Assembly (NCBI GenBank): GCA_963921425.1
Contig: OY992835.1
Location: forward strand, 12,834,001-12,898,000
Direction: 5' to 3'
Origin: Dryas octopetala
Taxonomy: Eukaryota; Streptophyta; Magnoliopsida; Rosales; Rosaceae
DNA length: 64,000 nt
Of this stretch, positions 47,311 through 58,915 are shown one piece after another. How positions within the stretch are numbered: the first letter of the stretch is position 1; each line of letters starts with the position of its first letter. The notes beneath the pieces are model-generated. The model had not been told where the DNA came from. It did not search any database and was given only the letters and a program-made list of their open reading frames with translations. The position numbers were made by a program, and so were the translations under genes.

Positions 47311-48202
47311 AACTTTGCTTGTCCTCAAGCAACAAAACAAAATAAAAACAGAAATTAAAAACACAAACACACCAAGAATAAACCATAAAAAGTCCTAAAC
47401 CTTCCAATAATTACCTCAGAGAACTAAAGTGCAGCATTAGAGTATCAAAGGTTCATAAAACATTAAAACAGGTCCATCAGAACTCTTAATCACGTGGCAC
47501 GTGTAGACAAAGTTCATATCAATCATGCTCAAATATAGTGTAAAATAGTCATGAGTTCATGCAGAACTTCAATATCCAAATAAACATGTAAGAATTAGTT
47601 TTAACTCCAAAATCTCACCAAGACATACACTCACAATGAAGCACACAGATTTTCTGGCTAGTCCATAACTTTTCACTCATGTTTATGTGAGAAGAATAAT
47701 GTAAATGACAACAAATAGCTCACATAAATTTATTATAAAAGAAAGCTCTTTTTCTGAAAATAACATGATCTCAATAAAAGATAGGAAATTGCTTCCATAT
47801 GCTCCCTTCTTTACCTTATCTCCACAGATCAAATTCACATAATCTCTAAGATCAAAAGGTCTTTACTCATGGTTGTAATGGGGCTTGGGGGTAAGGGCAA
47901 AAGAAAGAAAGGATAAGGATATCACAAAGAGTCTATGAAAATTAGTAGAGCAAATGATGATCACAAGGGAATTAGCAGAGAACACATGATCAGGGTAAGT
48001 TGGAAAATACTTCAAAACTAGAGGCTGCATAAGAATCCAAATTTTCCAAACCCAAAATCAACTCTAATGCCAACAATTCTTAGGTCCAGATAAGCATTTA
48101 TGCTGAGGTGAAAACAAAAGAAGAATAATGGTATCTGAATATTGATCAATGCCATGTACTAAAGATTTCAAGACCTGATGGGATCAAGGCTGTATCTGCA
48201 AT

Positions 48203-48233
<31 letters not shown>

Positions 48234-49306
48234 CAGTTTCATTGTTTCAATTGTCACAAAGATCAGATATTCAGAGTAATATAAGAGTTGTGTACTCAAA
48301 TATGTCCAAGACACAATTTCCCTGACTTTCTAACACCTTCCAGCCCCCAAATTTTTCTTTGAACTGCTACCTGCTGACTGAGAACCAATCTGAACCATTA
48401 ATAATCATGCATTCCCTTACAGCAATTTTTCTCTACTAATCTCATAAAATAGGGTAAGGATATGTGTTTAAGTTCAGGGCTGAGGATGATGTGGTTTCAT
48501 GAAAGAAACAGCTTATTTAGGCACAAAGGGGCTATCTAAAGGATAAAATATTAAGGACACAAGCTTGTTTGGTCATAGTGGTTAATCCTACATGCCTTAA
48601 TCATTTCCTAAAGATCATGCAAATTAATTCAAAGTCTCAAGAGGCATTGAAGGAAGTTCTAGAGTTACAATTCAAGAATGAGATCGACCATAAAAATACA
48701 AGAAAAAGAAAGATGATGAAACAATAAATATCATCTCAAAGATAAGCAACTAGGCTCAATACTCACAGGGGTTATACAAGTCCAACTTAGTTCTCACATA
48801 GTTTTTCAGATATTAAAAGTTCCACACCAACCTAGGCTACGTACAATGAGAATTTAAGCATGATGAAAAACTACAAATTAAGATCTAGACCCAAATCAAT
48901 GCTCAATGTTCCCTCTAGCTCTTGCAGATCAAGTTCCTATTCCCATCATTGGATTTGGAAGGCAACTAAACACACAAAAACGAATTTTTTTTTTTTTTTT
49001 TTCAAATAGAAATTAAAAGACACCCCCCCAAACTTGAATAGAACATTGTCCCCAATGTTAAAAGATTGAAAACAACATGCAAGGAATCAGATAAATAAGG
49101 GAGGAACAAATAGACACAGTAAAGAAGAGAAAATATATATATATGCAGATCAAGGAGATTAAGTTTAGAGCTCCCTAGGTATTAGAAGTCATGGTTGGCA
49201 GCAGCGCGCGAATACAAAGGTCAAGCTCTCATCTCATCCATCCCAAAACTTGGGTTGCCTCCCAAGAAGCGCTGAATTTAAAGTCGTCAGCCCGACTCAG
49301 CAACAC
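47311..49306. other. Non-coding 3' internal region of the retrotransposon
   Basis: No protein-like frame on either strand. Contains poly-T at 48209-48233 and 48986-49002. Such long non-coding 3' stretches are usual in Tat-lineage elements and their derivatives. Confidence 0.5.
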
Positions 49307-49610
49307 TCACATAATTGAAGGGACACTAAGGTACACGACCTCAATGGCTTGGGTTTGTTCCTCTAGTGTGTTGACAGGCTCCAAATATGGTTTCAAACGA
49401 TGGCCGTTCACTTTAAATACGGAGCCATCAGTCATGTTTTTGATTTCGACCGCTCCGTGAGGAAATACTTGAATGACTAGAAAAGGCCCAGACCATCTTG
49501 AACGAAGTTTGCCCGGAAATAGTCGAAGTCGCGAGTTAAATAATAAGACTTTCTGATTTGGCTCAAAACGCTTCAGAATTAATGCTTTGTCATGAGCAAT
49601 CGTATGCTCT
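49307..49610 (-). pseudogene. Integrase C-terminal remnant
   Basis: In a frame shifted from the gag-protease frame, the minus strand reads [20 protein letters not shown], then [35 protein letters not shown] and ends VPSIM stop at 49307. This is the familiar tail of Ty3/gypsy integrase. It joins gag-protease at about 49600, so everything from early reverse transcriptase to late integrase was deleted in one step and the joint is out of frame. Confidence 0.8.
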
Positions 49611-52268
49611 ATCTCTTAACACACGAACCAACTTTTCTTCTTCTGTTCGACTAAGGTCAGCGGCTATAATCACAGGAAGAGTCTCTAAATCACCCAAATA
49701 TACATATTTTAAATTCTCTGGAAGGGGCTTCAGTTCAAGTGTTGGAGGTTGGATGATGGAAGGAACGAGTTTGGCATGTGAGGATGGCAACACTTCGAAC
49801 TTAGGATGGCTTGTAGGAGGGTAAGAGTTCACAGCTTGGAGTTCTTGGGCTGCTGCTAGTACTGAGACTTTGTCAAAATTCATGCCATGTTGAGTTAGGC
49901 AAACTTCTAGAGGATCGGTGGAGCTTGATTCAATAAATATATTCTCAATTATGCGATCCACAACTTCCACATGAAAACAATCATACAGATCCATGGGTTT
50001 CTTCAAAGCCTCAAAGACCTGAAATTTAACAGTAGTATCTTGCACAGTCATGGTTAGTAACCCTTCTTTAACATCAATTTTTGTGCCCGCAGTGGCCATG
50101 AAGGGTTTACCAAGAATGAGAGGTAGCTCGCGGTCCGGAATTTCAACTTCTTCCATGTCCAAAACAATAAAATCAGCAGGGAGAATAAATTCATCAACTT
50201 TGACAAGTACGTCCTCAATGATGCCTCTTGGATATTTTACAGAACGATCCGCGAATTGTAGAGATATTGAAATAGGTTTCAGCTCACCCAAACCAAGGTG
50301 TTCATAAATGGAATAAGGCATTAAGTTCACACTTGCTCCCAGATCCAGTAATGCTCTGTCAAAATTCCTTGCTCCAATCGTACATGGTACTGTAAAGCTG
50401 CCAGGATCTTTGAGTTTCGGTGGCAATTTTCTTTGAAGCACAGCACTAACTTCCTCTGACAACATCACCTTTTCATGTTCATCAAATTTCCTTTTGTTGG
50501 TGCATAAATCTTTCAAAAACTTTGCATAAGAAGGAATTTGTTTGATAGCCTCTAGCAAAGGAATATTAATTTGCACCTTCTTGAATTGCTCTAGAATATC
50601 TCCCATGTTCTTCTCTTTCCTTGCTTGCTTTGCACGTTGAGGGAAAGGCAAAGAAGTTATTGGAGGGCTGGGCAAGGTATCTTGCTGCAATGGAGCAGCT
50701 GTAAAACCCTGTTGGTTTGCATTGGAACTAAAGGACACTTGCTGGTCTGATTTGGCAGCTTTAGCAAGGCTAGTTGTGTGCTTGTCATGCTCAGATTCGA
50801 CCTTTCTTTCTTCCATCTCTCCATGATTTCCAACCTTATTATCTATTATTTTTCCACTCCTCAAAGTTGTAATAGCTTGAACTTGCTCATTATTCCTTGG
50901 ATTAGCTTCCGTTTGGCTAGGAAATTGTCCTTGTCTTCTCGCCAAACTACTCACAGCAGTAGCTATTTGACTTAATTGAACCTCGAGCTTTGACTGACTC
51001 TTCTCCAAAATTGATTGGCTTTGTTTCAGTGATGCTACTTCTTGTTTATAGCTTGACATCTCCTTTACGAGCTGAGTTAACATCTCCTTGATAGAAGGGT
51101 CCTCTTGTTGCACTGGAGGAGCTTGATAGGATTGCTGATACGGCCTTGAAAAATTAGACGGTCCCAAGGTATTCTGTGAGTTACTCCAAGAAAAGTTAGG
51201 ATGTTGTTTCCACCCCGGATTATAAGTGTTTGAATAAGGATCATTCCGCGGCCTTCCATTGAATGCATTGACCTCTTGCACATCTTCTAATGTAGGATTC
51301 GACGGACAATTTGCGGTGTCATGAGCTATGCTAGCACACAAAGTACATGGTTGTGCTGTGACCTTGGTCACTAATGGTGCGAGAAGCTTTGTTAGAGCTG
51401 CAACCTGTGCTTCCAAACCTGTCCTAGAATTAACTTCATACATGCCTCCTTTCTTTGTTACTGGTGGAGCCGTAACTTGAGAATCTGTCGTAGGAAGGTC
51501 CCAATGCTCAGAGTTCTCACAAATAGTCTCAAAAATATCGATCGCCTCATCTGCAGTTTTATCCATTAAGCTTCCACCCACTGTTGAATCGACCATACTC
51601 CTGCTCTGAGGTTTAAGCCCTCTATAAAAATACTGGACTTTCTGCCAAGTATCTATCCCATGATGAGGACATTGAAGATAAAAATCCTTGTAACGTTCCC
51701 AGCTTTCATGAAATTGTTCGCCGTCCAGTTGACGGAAACTCATAATGTTATTCAACACAGCATTAGTTTTTCGAGCAGGAAAATATTTACTCAGAAATTT
51801 CTTGGATAACTCTGTCCAAGAGTTGATAGATGCCGCAGGAAGAGAGTCTAACCAATTCAATGCCTTATCCCTCAACGAGAATGGAAACAAACGGAGTCGA
51901 ACTTGTTCCTCAGTTATCCCAGCATAGCTGAATGTGGAGCAAATATTGAAAAACGTCTTGAGATGGTTGTAAGGATTTTCTTCTTCTTTTCCATGGAAGA
52001 TAGGCAAGGATTGAATGGTTTGTGGACGAATTTCGAAACGCTGCACGATCGGAGTTAAGACAATACATGAAGGAGCACTGTATTCTGCAGGTGCGGTGTA
52101 ATCTCGAAGCTTCTTGGGTGGTTCTGGGTTAGGTAGTATTAGTTGATCCCCCATAGTTGGTCTTAAAATAGTCTGCTGCGTTTTCTGCCTTCGCTGATTA
52201 CGGAGAGTGTGCTCAAGTTCGTGATCGATTGGAATGAGCGCTAGATTGAGCGATCGTCTCCCGTGCAT
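49590..52268 (-). CDS. Gag-protease polyprotein of the retrotransposon
   Basis: A single uninterrupted frame of 892 residues. The N-terminal region (1-90) is followed by the retrotransposon gag (capsid) domain at about 90-255 ([43 protein letters not shown]). A CCHC zinc knuckle, [14 protein letters not shown], lies at 308-321, then a Gln/Ser-rich linker with a likely coiled coil (about 395-445). A retropepsin-like aspartic protease follows at about 620-745, with active site DLGAS (642-646) and the PLILGKPFM flap partner. The frame ends shortly after the [15 protein letters not shown] block that normally leads into reverse transcriptase. Intactness suggests recent selection or very recent insertion. 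It would supply particle protein and protease, while reverse transcription and integration must come from a relative (inference). Confidence 0.9.
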   Translation of the reverse strand: MHGRRSLNLALIPIDHELEHTLRNQRRQKTQQTILRPTMGDQLILPNPEPPKKLRDYTAPAEYSAPSCIVLTPIVQRFEIRPQTIQSLPIFHGKEEENPYNHLKTFFNICSTFSYAGITEEQVRLRLFPFSLRDKALNWLDSLPAASINSWTELSKKFLSKYFPARKTNAVLNNIMSFRQLDGEQFHESWERYKDFYLQCPHHGIDTWQKVQYFYRGLKPQSRSMVDSTVGGSLMDKTADEAIDIFETICENSEHWDLPTTDSQVTAPPVTKKGGMYEVNSRTGLEAQVAALTKLLAPLVTKVTAQPCTLCASIAHDTANCPSNPTLEDVQEVNAFNGRPRNDPYSNTYNPGWKQHPNFSWSNSQNTLGPSNFSRPYQQSYQAPPVQQEDPSIKEMLTQLVKEMSSYKQEVASLKQSQSILEKSQSKLEVQLSQIATAVSSLARRQGQFPSQTEANPRNNEQVQAITTLRSGKIIDNKVGNHGEMEERKVESEHDKHTTSLAKAAKSDQQVSFSSNANQQGFTAAPLQQDTLPSPPITSLPFPQRAKQARKEKNMGDILEQFKKVQINIPLLEAIKQIPSYAKFLKDLCTNKRKFDEHEKVMLSEEVSAVLQRKLPPKLKDPGSFTVPCTIGARNFDRALLDLGASVNLMPYSIYEHLGLGELKPISISLQFADRSVKYPRGIIEDVLVKVDEFILPADFIVLDMEEVEIPDRELPLILGKPFMATAGTKIDVKEGLLTMTVQDTTVKFQVFEALKKPMDLYDCFHVEVVDRIIENIFIESSSTDPLEVCLTQHGMNFDKVSVLAAAQELQAVNSYPPTSHPKFEVLPSSHAKLVPSIIQPPTLELKPLPENLKYVYLGDLETLPVIIAADLSRTEEEKLVRVLRDRAYDCS

Positions 52269-53218
52269 ACACTTTGTGCAAACTTGTACTTATTGACCCC
52301 CAAATTAAATGGGCAAACAGAGAATACCAACAAATACCCGAAAATACCCAATAAAATCCAAATACACTTTGTGCTATTTACCCCTGTTTCAAATGGATTG
52401 GCAGCAAATCCAAACTAATTAGAATCTCAAATTAAATATCAACTCACCAGAAGTCTGGAGCGGTTAATCGACGGGGCTCCGCTGTGGGCTGCTGTCAAAA
52501 CAAAGATGTGATACCCATTTGCTTTACTCGACGGGAAGAGAGGGATTCTAGTGGCTGGAAGTCTTGGGTAGCGTCGACTTGGACTCAAATCGGTAGTGCC
52601 AACTTAGCTGATGGGTCAAACTCAGATCACCCAAAAACGTGATGAATCTTTGCTGTGATGCCAATGGGCTTTGCTGAGAAAATAGGAAAGGAACTTGCCG
52701 ATAATGCCGAAGTCGAAGATGGTGGTTTCGACGTCGAGCTTGATGTTGATGGAGCTTTGCTGATAAGAGAAGAGAGAAGAGAGATCGGATATCCTTTTGA
52801 GTTGAAAAAAATTTCCGCTTGCTGCAAGTGAACGAGCCTTTTTGATTTGAGAAGAGATATATGTATTGCTGGTAGGAATGGATGCTAGAAAGAGAAGAAG
52901 CCCATCTCTTAGAGTAGATAATGGGTCCTACACCAATTAGCTTTCCTTGTCTTCTCCTTTTTCAATTTCAACCCCACTTGCCAAAATCAATCACGTGCAC
53001 ACTTTTTTTTGGAAGGAAGAGATATTTCTTCTTCTTGCTGTATCTAGGAAATGGGCACAAACAAAAAAAATTCAGCTCCTCATCTAGAAAGGAAAGAAAA
53101 GTCAAAATAGTCTTTTTTTTTTTTTAAGAAAGTAAAAATTGTATTCCTAAACTAACTAGAAAACAAAAAAAAAATTAGATGAAAATTAGAAATCCAAATT
53201 CTAAACTAAATTAAATAA
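52269..53218 (-). other. 5' untranslated internal region of the retrotransposon
   Basis: The leader between the primer-binding site and the gag ATG, with no convincing frame. It would contain packaging signals, which cannot be recognised by eye. Confidence 0.5.
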
Positions 53219-53236
53219 TCCCCGGCAACGGCGCCA
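53219..53236 (-). promoter_or_regulatory. Primer-binding site, tRNA-Asp type
   Basis: The plus strand reads TCCCCGGCAACGGCGCCA, identical to the 3' end of plant tRNA-Asp(GUC) including CCA, so the minus strand is complementary to it. It lies five bases inside the 5' LTR boundary (53242), the normal spacing. Confidence 0.85.
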
Positions 53237-53241
53237 AAAAC

Positions 53242-54773
53242 TGGGTGAATTTCCTGCAAGTATACAGGGTGGATGTAATATAGTATATGGAAAAAAAAGG
53301 TTGTCGTACCCACGAGGATTTTTAATTTAATTCAAAAACTTAAATTCCTTATTTAGATCTAATAAAAATAAATACAACTTGAAAATTAAAAATGACTTTG
53401 AGAAGATTATTGTAACGATTTATGATGAGAGCAAATGAAAATGCAACAATTAAAAACAAGGATCAAGAACAATAAGTAAACTAATGAAAATAGAAGATTA
53501 TGGTTTAACAGTCAATTGGAAGAACTAGGGATTCGGAATCAACCACAAGCAATCCAGTTTAGGTTTTAATACATTCAACAAATTCTTTGAATTCTTTAGA
53601 TGATAATTCTCGTATCTAAGTTCCTCTCAGACACTTAGACCACAGTTTTCCTTAAGTGCATGATTCTTTCCTTCTCAGGCAAAGGTCGTATACCCTAACA
53701 TGCAATTTATCCTTCTCAGGCACAAATTTAACAAATAGGATTCATTACGCTCTAGAAAACAAGAGAACCAAGCAAATCATTATTCTCTCTCGAGCAACAA
53801 TGTAATTTACCACACTCAACCACAAGAAGCTAATTCAAATTATATTGCCTCTCAGCCTCAAATTCAACTTCAAATTTACTAGATGCAAAGCCCTAAGGTG
53901 CGCAGTCAAAGAACTTAACAAATAGCAACAGTTAAAACAGTGATTAAGCATTCATCTAAAGAAATTAAAAATCCATTAAATAAATATTAAAAACCATAAA
54001 CATTCATGCTAGGGCATCATCCTATCCCTAGAAAAAGAGTTTAGTTGCTCATGTTTAAAGAAAACATAATTAAAAACCTAGAAAGCATTAAAAACTTATG
54101 AAATATGATGACGGATGGAAGAAAACAATGATGGCAGCCACTTCTTGTCTCTCCTTCTTCCCCCAAAAAAAAGAATCCCAAAGATGATGATCTCCTTCCT
54201 TTAAATAAGAAACAAATCCTTTTCTTCTTTGGTAAAGACTTTCCTCGTTGGACTTGGATTATTCTTATGATGAGTTGTCATTGATGGTTTGGCACCCAAA
54301 ATCCCAACAAAAATAGGATTAGACCTTAAATAATAAACCTGGACTCCTCTAGATACTTCCCAAATACACATAACATCAATTGGGTTCCAAGAAAGAAATC
54401 TAAAAAGAATTACTTTGCATTTTCGCACAAAATTTTCTGCCTGAACTGCCTTCAGTCAAATAGCCATAACTTCTCCTAGAAAAATGCAAATCACGAACCG
54501 TAAAATTCCTCGGAAAGCTAACATCCGTATCTTTCCAACGGTATAAGGCACGACATCTGGTTTGTTCCGAGGAAGTGCAGTTTATTCCGCGAAGTTGACT
54601 GATCTGCCCAGTAATTTCTACTCTGAAAATATTCCATTTGCTTTGTTTTCTCCTCTTTACTCTTCAAACCTAAAAAAATATAAAACTAAGTTAAAACGAA
54701 CTAAAAACACTCTAAAACATAACAATAATCCAAGAACAAGAGTATAAAAGTATATGAAATAATGGTCAGATCA
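53242..54773 (-). repeat. 5' LTR (right copy)
   Basis: 1532 bases, beginning TGGGTGAATTTCCTGCAAG and ending GGTCAGATCA on the plus strand. It is nearly identical to 45589-47294 apart from the MITE in that copy. Confidence 0.92.
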
Positions 54774-54778
54774 CAATT

Positions 54779-56617
54779 CAAATGTGTTTGAACTTTTTTA
54801 AATTATGATATTCCTTATCAAGTGTGGCTAATCATTCTTTATTTTGTTTTGATTGGTTTAGGTTTCTTGTCTTGAGCATGAGAGTAGCTCATTATATGAT
54901 TAAACATTTCCGGTGAACAAAAGCTTCTATGAGATTTTGGATGGCTGGTTGATTCAATTTTTGGATGGCTGTTTGATTCAATTTTTGGATGCCTGTTTGA
55001 TTCAATTTGGATGAATGGATGAATGAACAAAAGCTTATGCGTTTTTTTTTTTTTGTCAGCTTGTTATGTAGAAAAGCAGCTTTGGTTTATTTTCAACCTT
55101 TTTCCATAATAATAAAGTATGTATAAATATGTAATGCTTTTCTTCTAATGGTTATTTTCCATGTCTCTTTTCCTATCGCTTTTTATTTTTTTTTACTGAG
55201 CAGGTTGGTTTATTATAGAGCAAATGCATAAATTTTTTGGATTATAGGGATCATTGGACATTGGTTATCATTGACCCGTATGCTGAATTGCTTTATCACT
55301 TAGATCCTATGTTAGGTGAAGTATAGAGTTCTAAACAATATTTGCAGAGGGATGAGGTTGAAACAGTATTGTTAATAGACGTCTCAATTCTCAATCTTTT
55401 ACAGGGACTTTGCCATATTAGTGAGTTGAGTTCAAATTGACTGGAAAAAGCTGAAGATGTAAGCACATAATTTTTTTAAATTTTTTTTATTATTTTCTTG
55501 TATCTGTATGTAAGGATCATGGTCTATTTTCTTATTAACTTTCTGGTCTATTTTTTTACAGGCTTTTAAAGTCAGAGACCATGTGGAAGTTAAAACTTAT
55601 TGAGGTATGGTTTACTTTTCCTGTCTCCTTTGCTTGTTTTTTTTTTTTAATACTCTCTTCTGCTATAAAAAATTCCAAACCTGCTGGGAGTGATGTTATT
55701 GCTTTTTTTTAAATATTTCAGTCTAAGGAAAAGTCACATACACTTGAAACTTGTTGATGCAGACTTGGAATGAAGTTTAACTTGTTGATGCAGTCATCCA
55801 AGATTACGTAGAATAGGAAAATGTTGGTAATAGTCTATTTATTTAATTGTAATATGTAGGTTTAGGAATCTTGTGTTTTGTACTTGCATATTACAATTGT
55901 AGTATGGTAACTAATATATACCTTTTTTTTTCCGAACAGATTACACAATAGAATTAAGTACTGATTGTCATTATTAGTCTATATGATTTGTTTGTAGCAT
56001 ATTATGATGAAATTAACTAATTGCAATTAAATCTTTTTTATTAGGTATTTTTACAATGATTGTTTTACTTTCTAATAGGGTTGTACACTATACTAATTTT
56101 TTACTAGTTTTAATGGTATAATATAATAACATGTATGCATATAGTTTTAATGGTACTACACTTCCAGTAGATAGGATAGTATTCTAGATTTCTAGTGTAT
56201 AGCATGTGCTATATATACTGTGCAAGTGCAAAATAATAAGGTGTAAATATTAACACACAAAATGGTCTTCATAAAAATATATATTGTTTATTATTATTTT
56301 TTTAAAAACATAAACTCATTGGGCACATTTGTAGTAGATGTGCCATGTCCGTAACAGTAACGTGCCAGGCTACGTCTGCATGTTTGTCAACGTGATTGTC
56401 AGAGGGAAGACACAATTAGTACTTGTATTTGTGTCTTTGTGGGTGTGACACAAATATCAAGATTGTGCCTCATCTTTATGAGTAACGCCAATACCGGTCA
56501 CAAGCACATAATCGTGGCTGCAGCGTTACCAATGACATTAGAGCATGATTAATTGTGCTTTTTGAAACAAATGACACAAATATAAGATTGTGCTCTGTAA
56601 AGTTTTTTCTTGTAGTG
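54779..56617 (+). other. Right part of the CACTA element
   Basis: A+T-rich with no recognisable protein. A 24-base minisatellite (unit GGATGGCTGKTTGATTCAAT plus TTTT) occurs three and a half times at 54937-55017. Subterminal GACACAAATAT motifs occur near 56450 and 56570 before the terminal TTCTTGTAGTG. Confidence 0.5.
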
Positions 56618-56618
56618 A

Positions 56619-57154
56619 ATGGGTGCACCACCTGCCCCATCTAATGAAGCTTCAGTGAAAAAATGGCTGGACCACTTTCACTACAAGCCCGAACGAGACT
56701 TCCCCAAACGACATTAGAAACTCCTTGCTGGTGGTGGCCACCTTGACGGCCTCCGCAACCTTTGCGACGGGAGTCAACCCTCCCGGCCGGTTTGGCAAGA
56801 CACCGAGGGCAACTCCACTGACCCCAAATATCATATTGCGGGTCAGTCAGTTTTAGCTTCCCACAGTAGGCTCTCATTCACCATGTTCCTTTTCGGCAAT
56901 ACGGTGGCGTTTTCAGCCTCTACGCTCGTGATTTAGTTTCTGGTGTACGACTTTCTGTTTTATCTGGAGATTTGGATGGCCATGTTTGGTATGTCGTTTA
57001 CATATGGGGTTGCAATTGAAGCTGTAAGCTCCCCGGGAGCTATATATGAAGTCCCGTTATGTGTACCTTGCGCTGTTTTTGCCTTATATTATAAGGTATG
57101 CGGTGGTTGAAGTCATCAAAAAGTTGCGGAAATTAAAGAGGAAGAGGTGTTTTT
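56619..57154 (+). pseudogene. PGG-domain protein pseudogene, promoter displaced by CACTA
   Basis: Homologous to the intact gene at 58916-59419: HYKPERDFP, then NDIRNSLLVVATLTASATFA, TGVNPPG, SFTMFLFGN, LVYDFLFYLEIW and MSFTYGVAI. It begins with an ATG that overlaps the CACTA target duplication (56619). The first frameshift is an extra A after the CCC codon (about 56706), which leads to TAG. A second lies in the PGG codons (about 56788), and there is an in-frame TAG where the paralog has TCG (about 56934). The 3' end is diverged. It is dead both by these lesions and by loss of its promoter, which lies left of 44045. Confidence 0.88.
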
Positions 57155-58815
57155 AAGTTTTCATTCATGGATAGGATGTGATTTTAATTAAATCTTAGAG
57201 CTAGCTGAATTTAATTTTGATTTGATTGGTAAGTATAATTACATACCTAGGTATCAATAATATTAGGGATTTAAAATTTATATTCTAAATTTGGGTCACA
57301 AATTATGCCATTAAACATGTCAGTGTTTTACTTGTTGTGAAATAAATAATCTTTAAAGTAGGCTATGTATGAATCAATAAAATATTGACACATAATTTGA
57401 AATTCAAATTTGGAATATAAATTTGAAACTCTTAGCACTGCTCCCTATATATATATGTTTATAAAATAAAAGAATAAGAATCAAAATTGAATTAAAATTA
57501 AAAAACAAATTACACGTATGTACTTTAGGTTTATATCTTTTTTCAAGTTAGTACCCCATTAAAAAAAACTTGCAGAGACGTGCCTCAACCATCATTTTTT
57601 AATAAATTCATTTTTGCTCAACATAGTGGATGAATAACACGTGTCACCTGACCACTTTTTTATGATACGTGCCACTAATTCACCATAATAGTAATACTCA
57701 CCGTCACATTTTTGTAGCCAGCAAAAATGAACTCATTTTTTGACAACGTTATGCCTTTGTGAAGTTTTTCATGTGAGAGGCCTTTATTCGTCGATGTGGC
57801 ATACTTACCCGGCTTTAAAAAAAATACCACATAGACAAAAAATAATAAAATAAATTAATAAACCTTCAAAAATAAAATAATTGAAAGAAAAAAAAAAAAC
57901 AAGAGAATCAATCAGACAAAACAAAATAAAAACAGCCCAGATCCCCACGCCCAGCCACCCCTCCCTCCTCACACTCATCGACATCTTCTCCACCCAGGAC
58001 CACGTCGCTGCCGCCATCACTGAGTCGCCACCGAGCATGCCCTCGACCCCTGCGGTGGGCCCAATCTCATCATCGACGATGGAGGCGACGCCACGTTGGT
58101 GCTTGTAGAACATCTTCTCCACCCAGGACCACGTCGCCGGCGTCATCGCCCGCGACTCCGCCGCTGTCTCCATTGTACCGTGTCTCTTCGAAACTTAATT
58201 AATTTGGATGTTTGTTGTATCAGCGTATGAAAATTTCCAGATTTTGAATTGGATTTTACTTTAAAGAATGCAATTGTTTGTGTTTCGAATCACCTGCAGA
58301 TAAATATTTTTCTTTGTTTTGTGATTGATGTTGATGCAATCTGGAAATTAGCATCAATGTTGAAGAGTAATCTGAAAAATGCTTGGGCCATATATAATTC
58401 ATCCAAAGTGTTCTTTGATGTTCTGAGGGTCCATTGGGCCTAATTCCTTTGTTATTTATTGTGCTATTACTAGCATTCACAACGAGGGCTCGAGTGCTCG
58501 ACTACGTAGTCTAAGTTGAACAACTTGCTGTAGCCACAGAAAATCAAAATTTAACACATATCTCAACTGTCTTCCTCCAAATATTTTTGTCTCCGTACTA
58601 AATGTTAACATAGTGAACTGATCTCCTGACAAACCATGTTCACATGCTCTTATGTTATCACATCGTGTTATATACAGTCAACTCAAACCCATTAGCTTCA
58701 TGTTGCTTACAACCAAGAAAATCTCATCTACACGTCAAAGTAACTGTGTGGCTGAAATTGATGTGCTTTTGATTTAATTTTTTCTTGTAACTTTTGTACT
58801 TCCTGGTTTGGTTTG
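57155..58815. other. Intergenic; decayed G+C-rich fragment
   Basis: No gene recognised. A G+C-rich stretch at 57940-58180 contains a direct duplication of about 30 bases (CATCTTCTCCACCCAGGACC at 57982 and 58112), 130 bases apart. On the plus strand both copies read IFSTQDHVA. It looks like a captured exon piece of an unknown gene. Confidence 0.4.
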
Positions 58816-58819
58816 AGGT

Positions 58820-58832
58820 CTATTTAAAGTAG
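58820..58832 (+). promoter_or_regulatory. TATA-like box of the PGG gene
   Basis: CTATTTAAAGTAG, about 90 bases before the ATG, is conserved at 43919-43931 upstream of the pseudogene copy. Confidence 0.6.
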
Positions 58833-58915
58833 CTAGAGAAATGGGTGGGATGCATATCTCATTCTCAAGTTGTCTTCACCATCCTGTAATTACTTGCTGC
58901 TGCTTGTGAGGTCCA

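Larger units (their letters stand above)
45589..54773 (-). mobile_element. Ty3/gypsy-type LTR retrotransposon, gag-protease only
   Basis: Two direct LTRs (45589-47294 and 53242-54773), each TG...CA, are flanked by the 5-bp duplication CAATT (45584-45588 and 54774-54778). The element is transcribed on the minus strand: primer-binding site at 53219-53236, gag-protease frame at 52268-49590, then a short out-of-frame integrase tail (to 49307), a long non-coding stretch, and a G-rich polypurine tract next to the left LTR. Reverse transcriptase, RNase H and the integrase core are absent. A tRNA-Asp primer site and this gag type fit the Tat/Athila side of Ty3/gypsy (inference). By eye the LTRs differ at fewer than about ten single bases apart from one indel, so insertion was recent. 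Confidence 0.93.
44045..56617. mobile_element. CACTA (En/Spm) transposon, with nested insertions
   Basis: Starts CACTACAAGAAAAAG and ends CTTTTTTCTTGTAGTG (inverted repeats), flanked by AAT on both sides (44042-44044 and 56618-56620). These are exactly the 5'-CACTA ends and 3-bp duplication of the superfamily. Subterminal ACACAAATAT/GTGCTC motifs recur at both ends (about 44340-44420 and 56440-56600). Without the nested retrotransposon it is about 3.4 kb. No transposase domain was recognised, so it is probably non-autonomous. It landed one base before the ATG of a PGG-domain gene. Confidence 0.9.
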
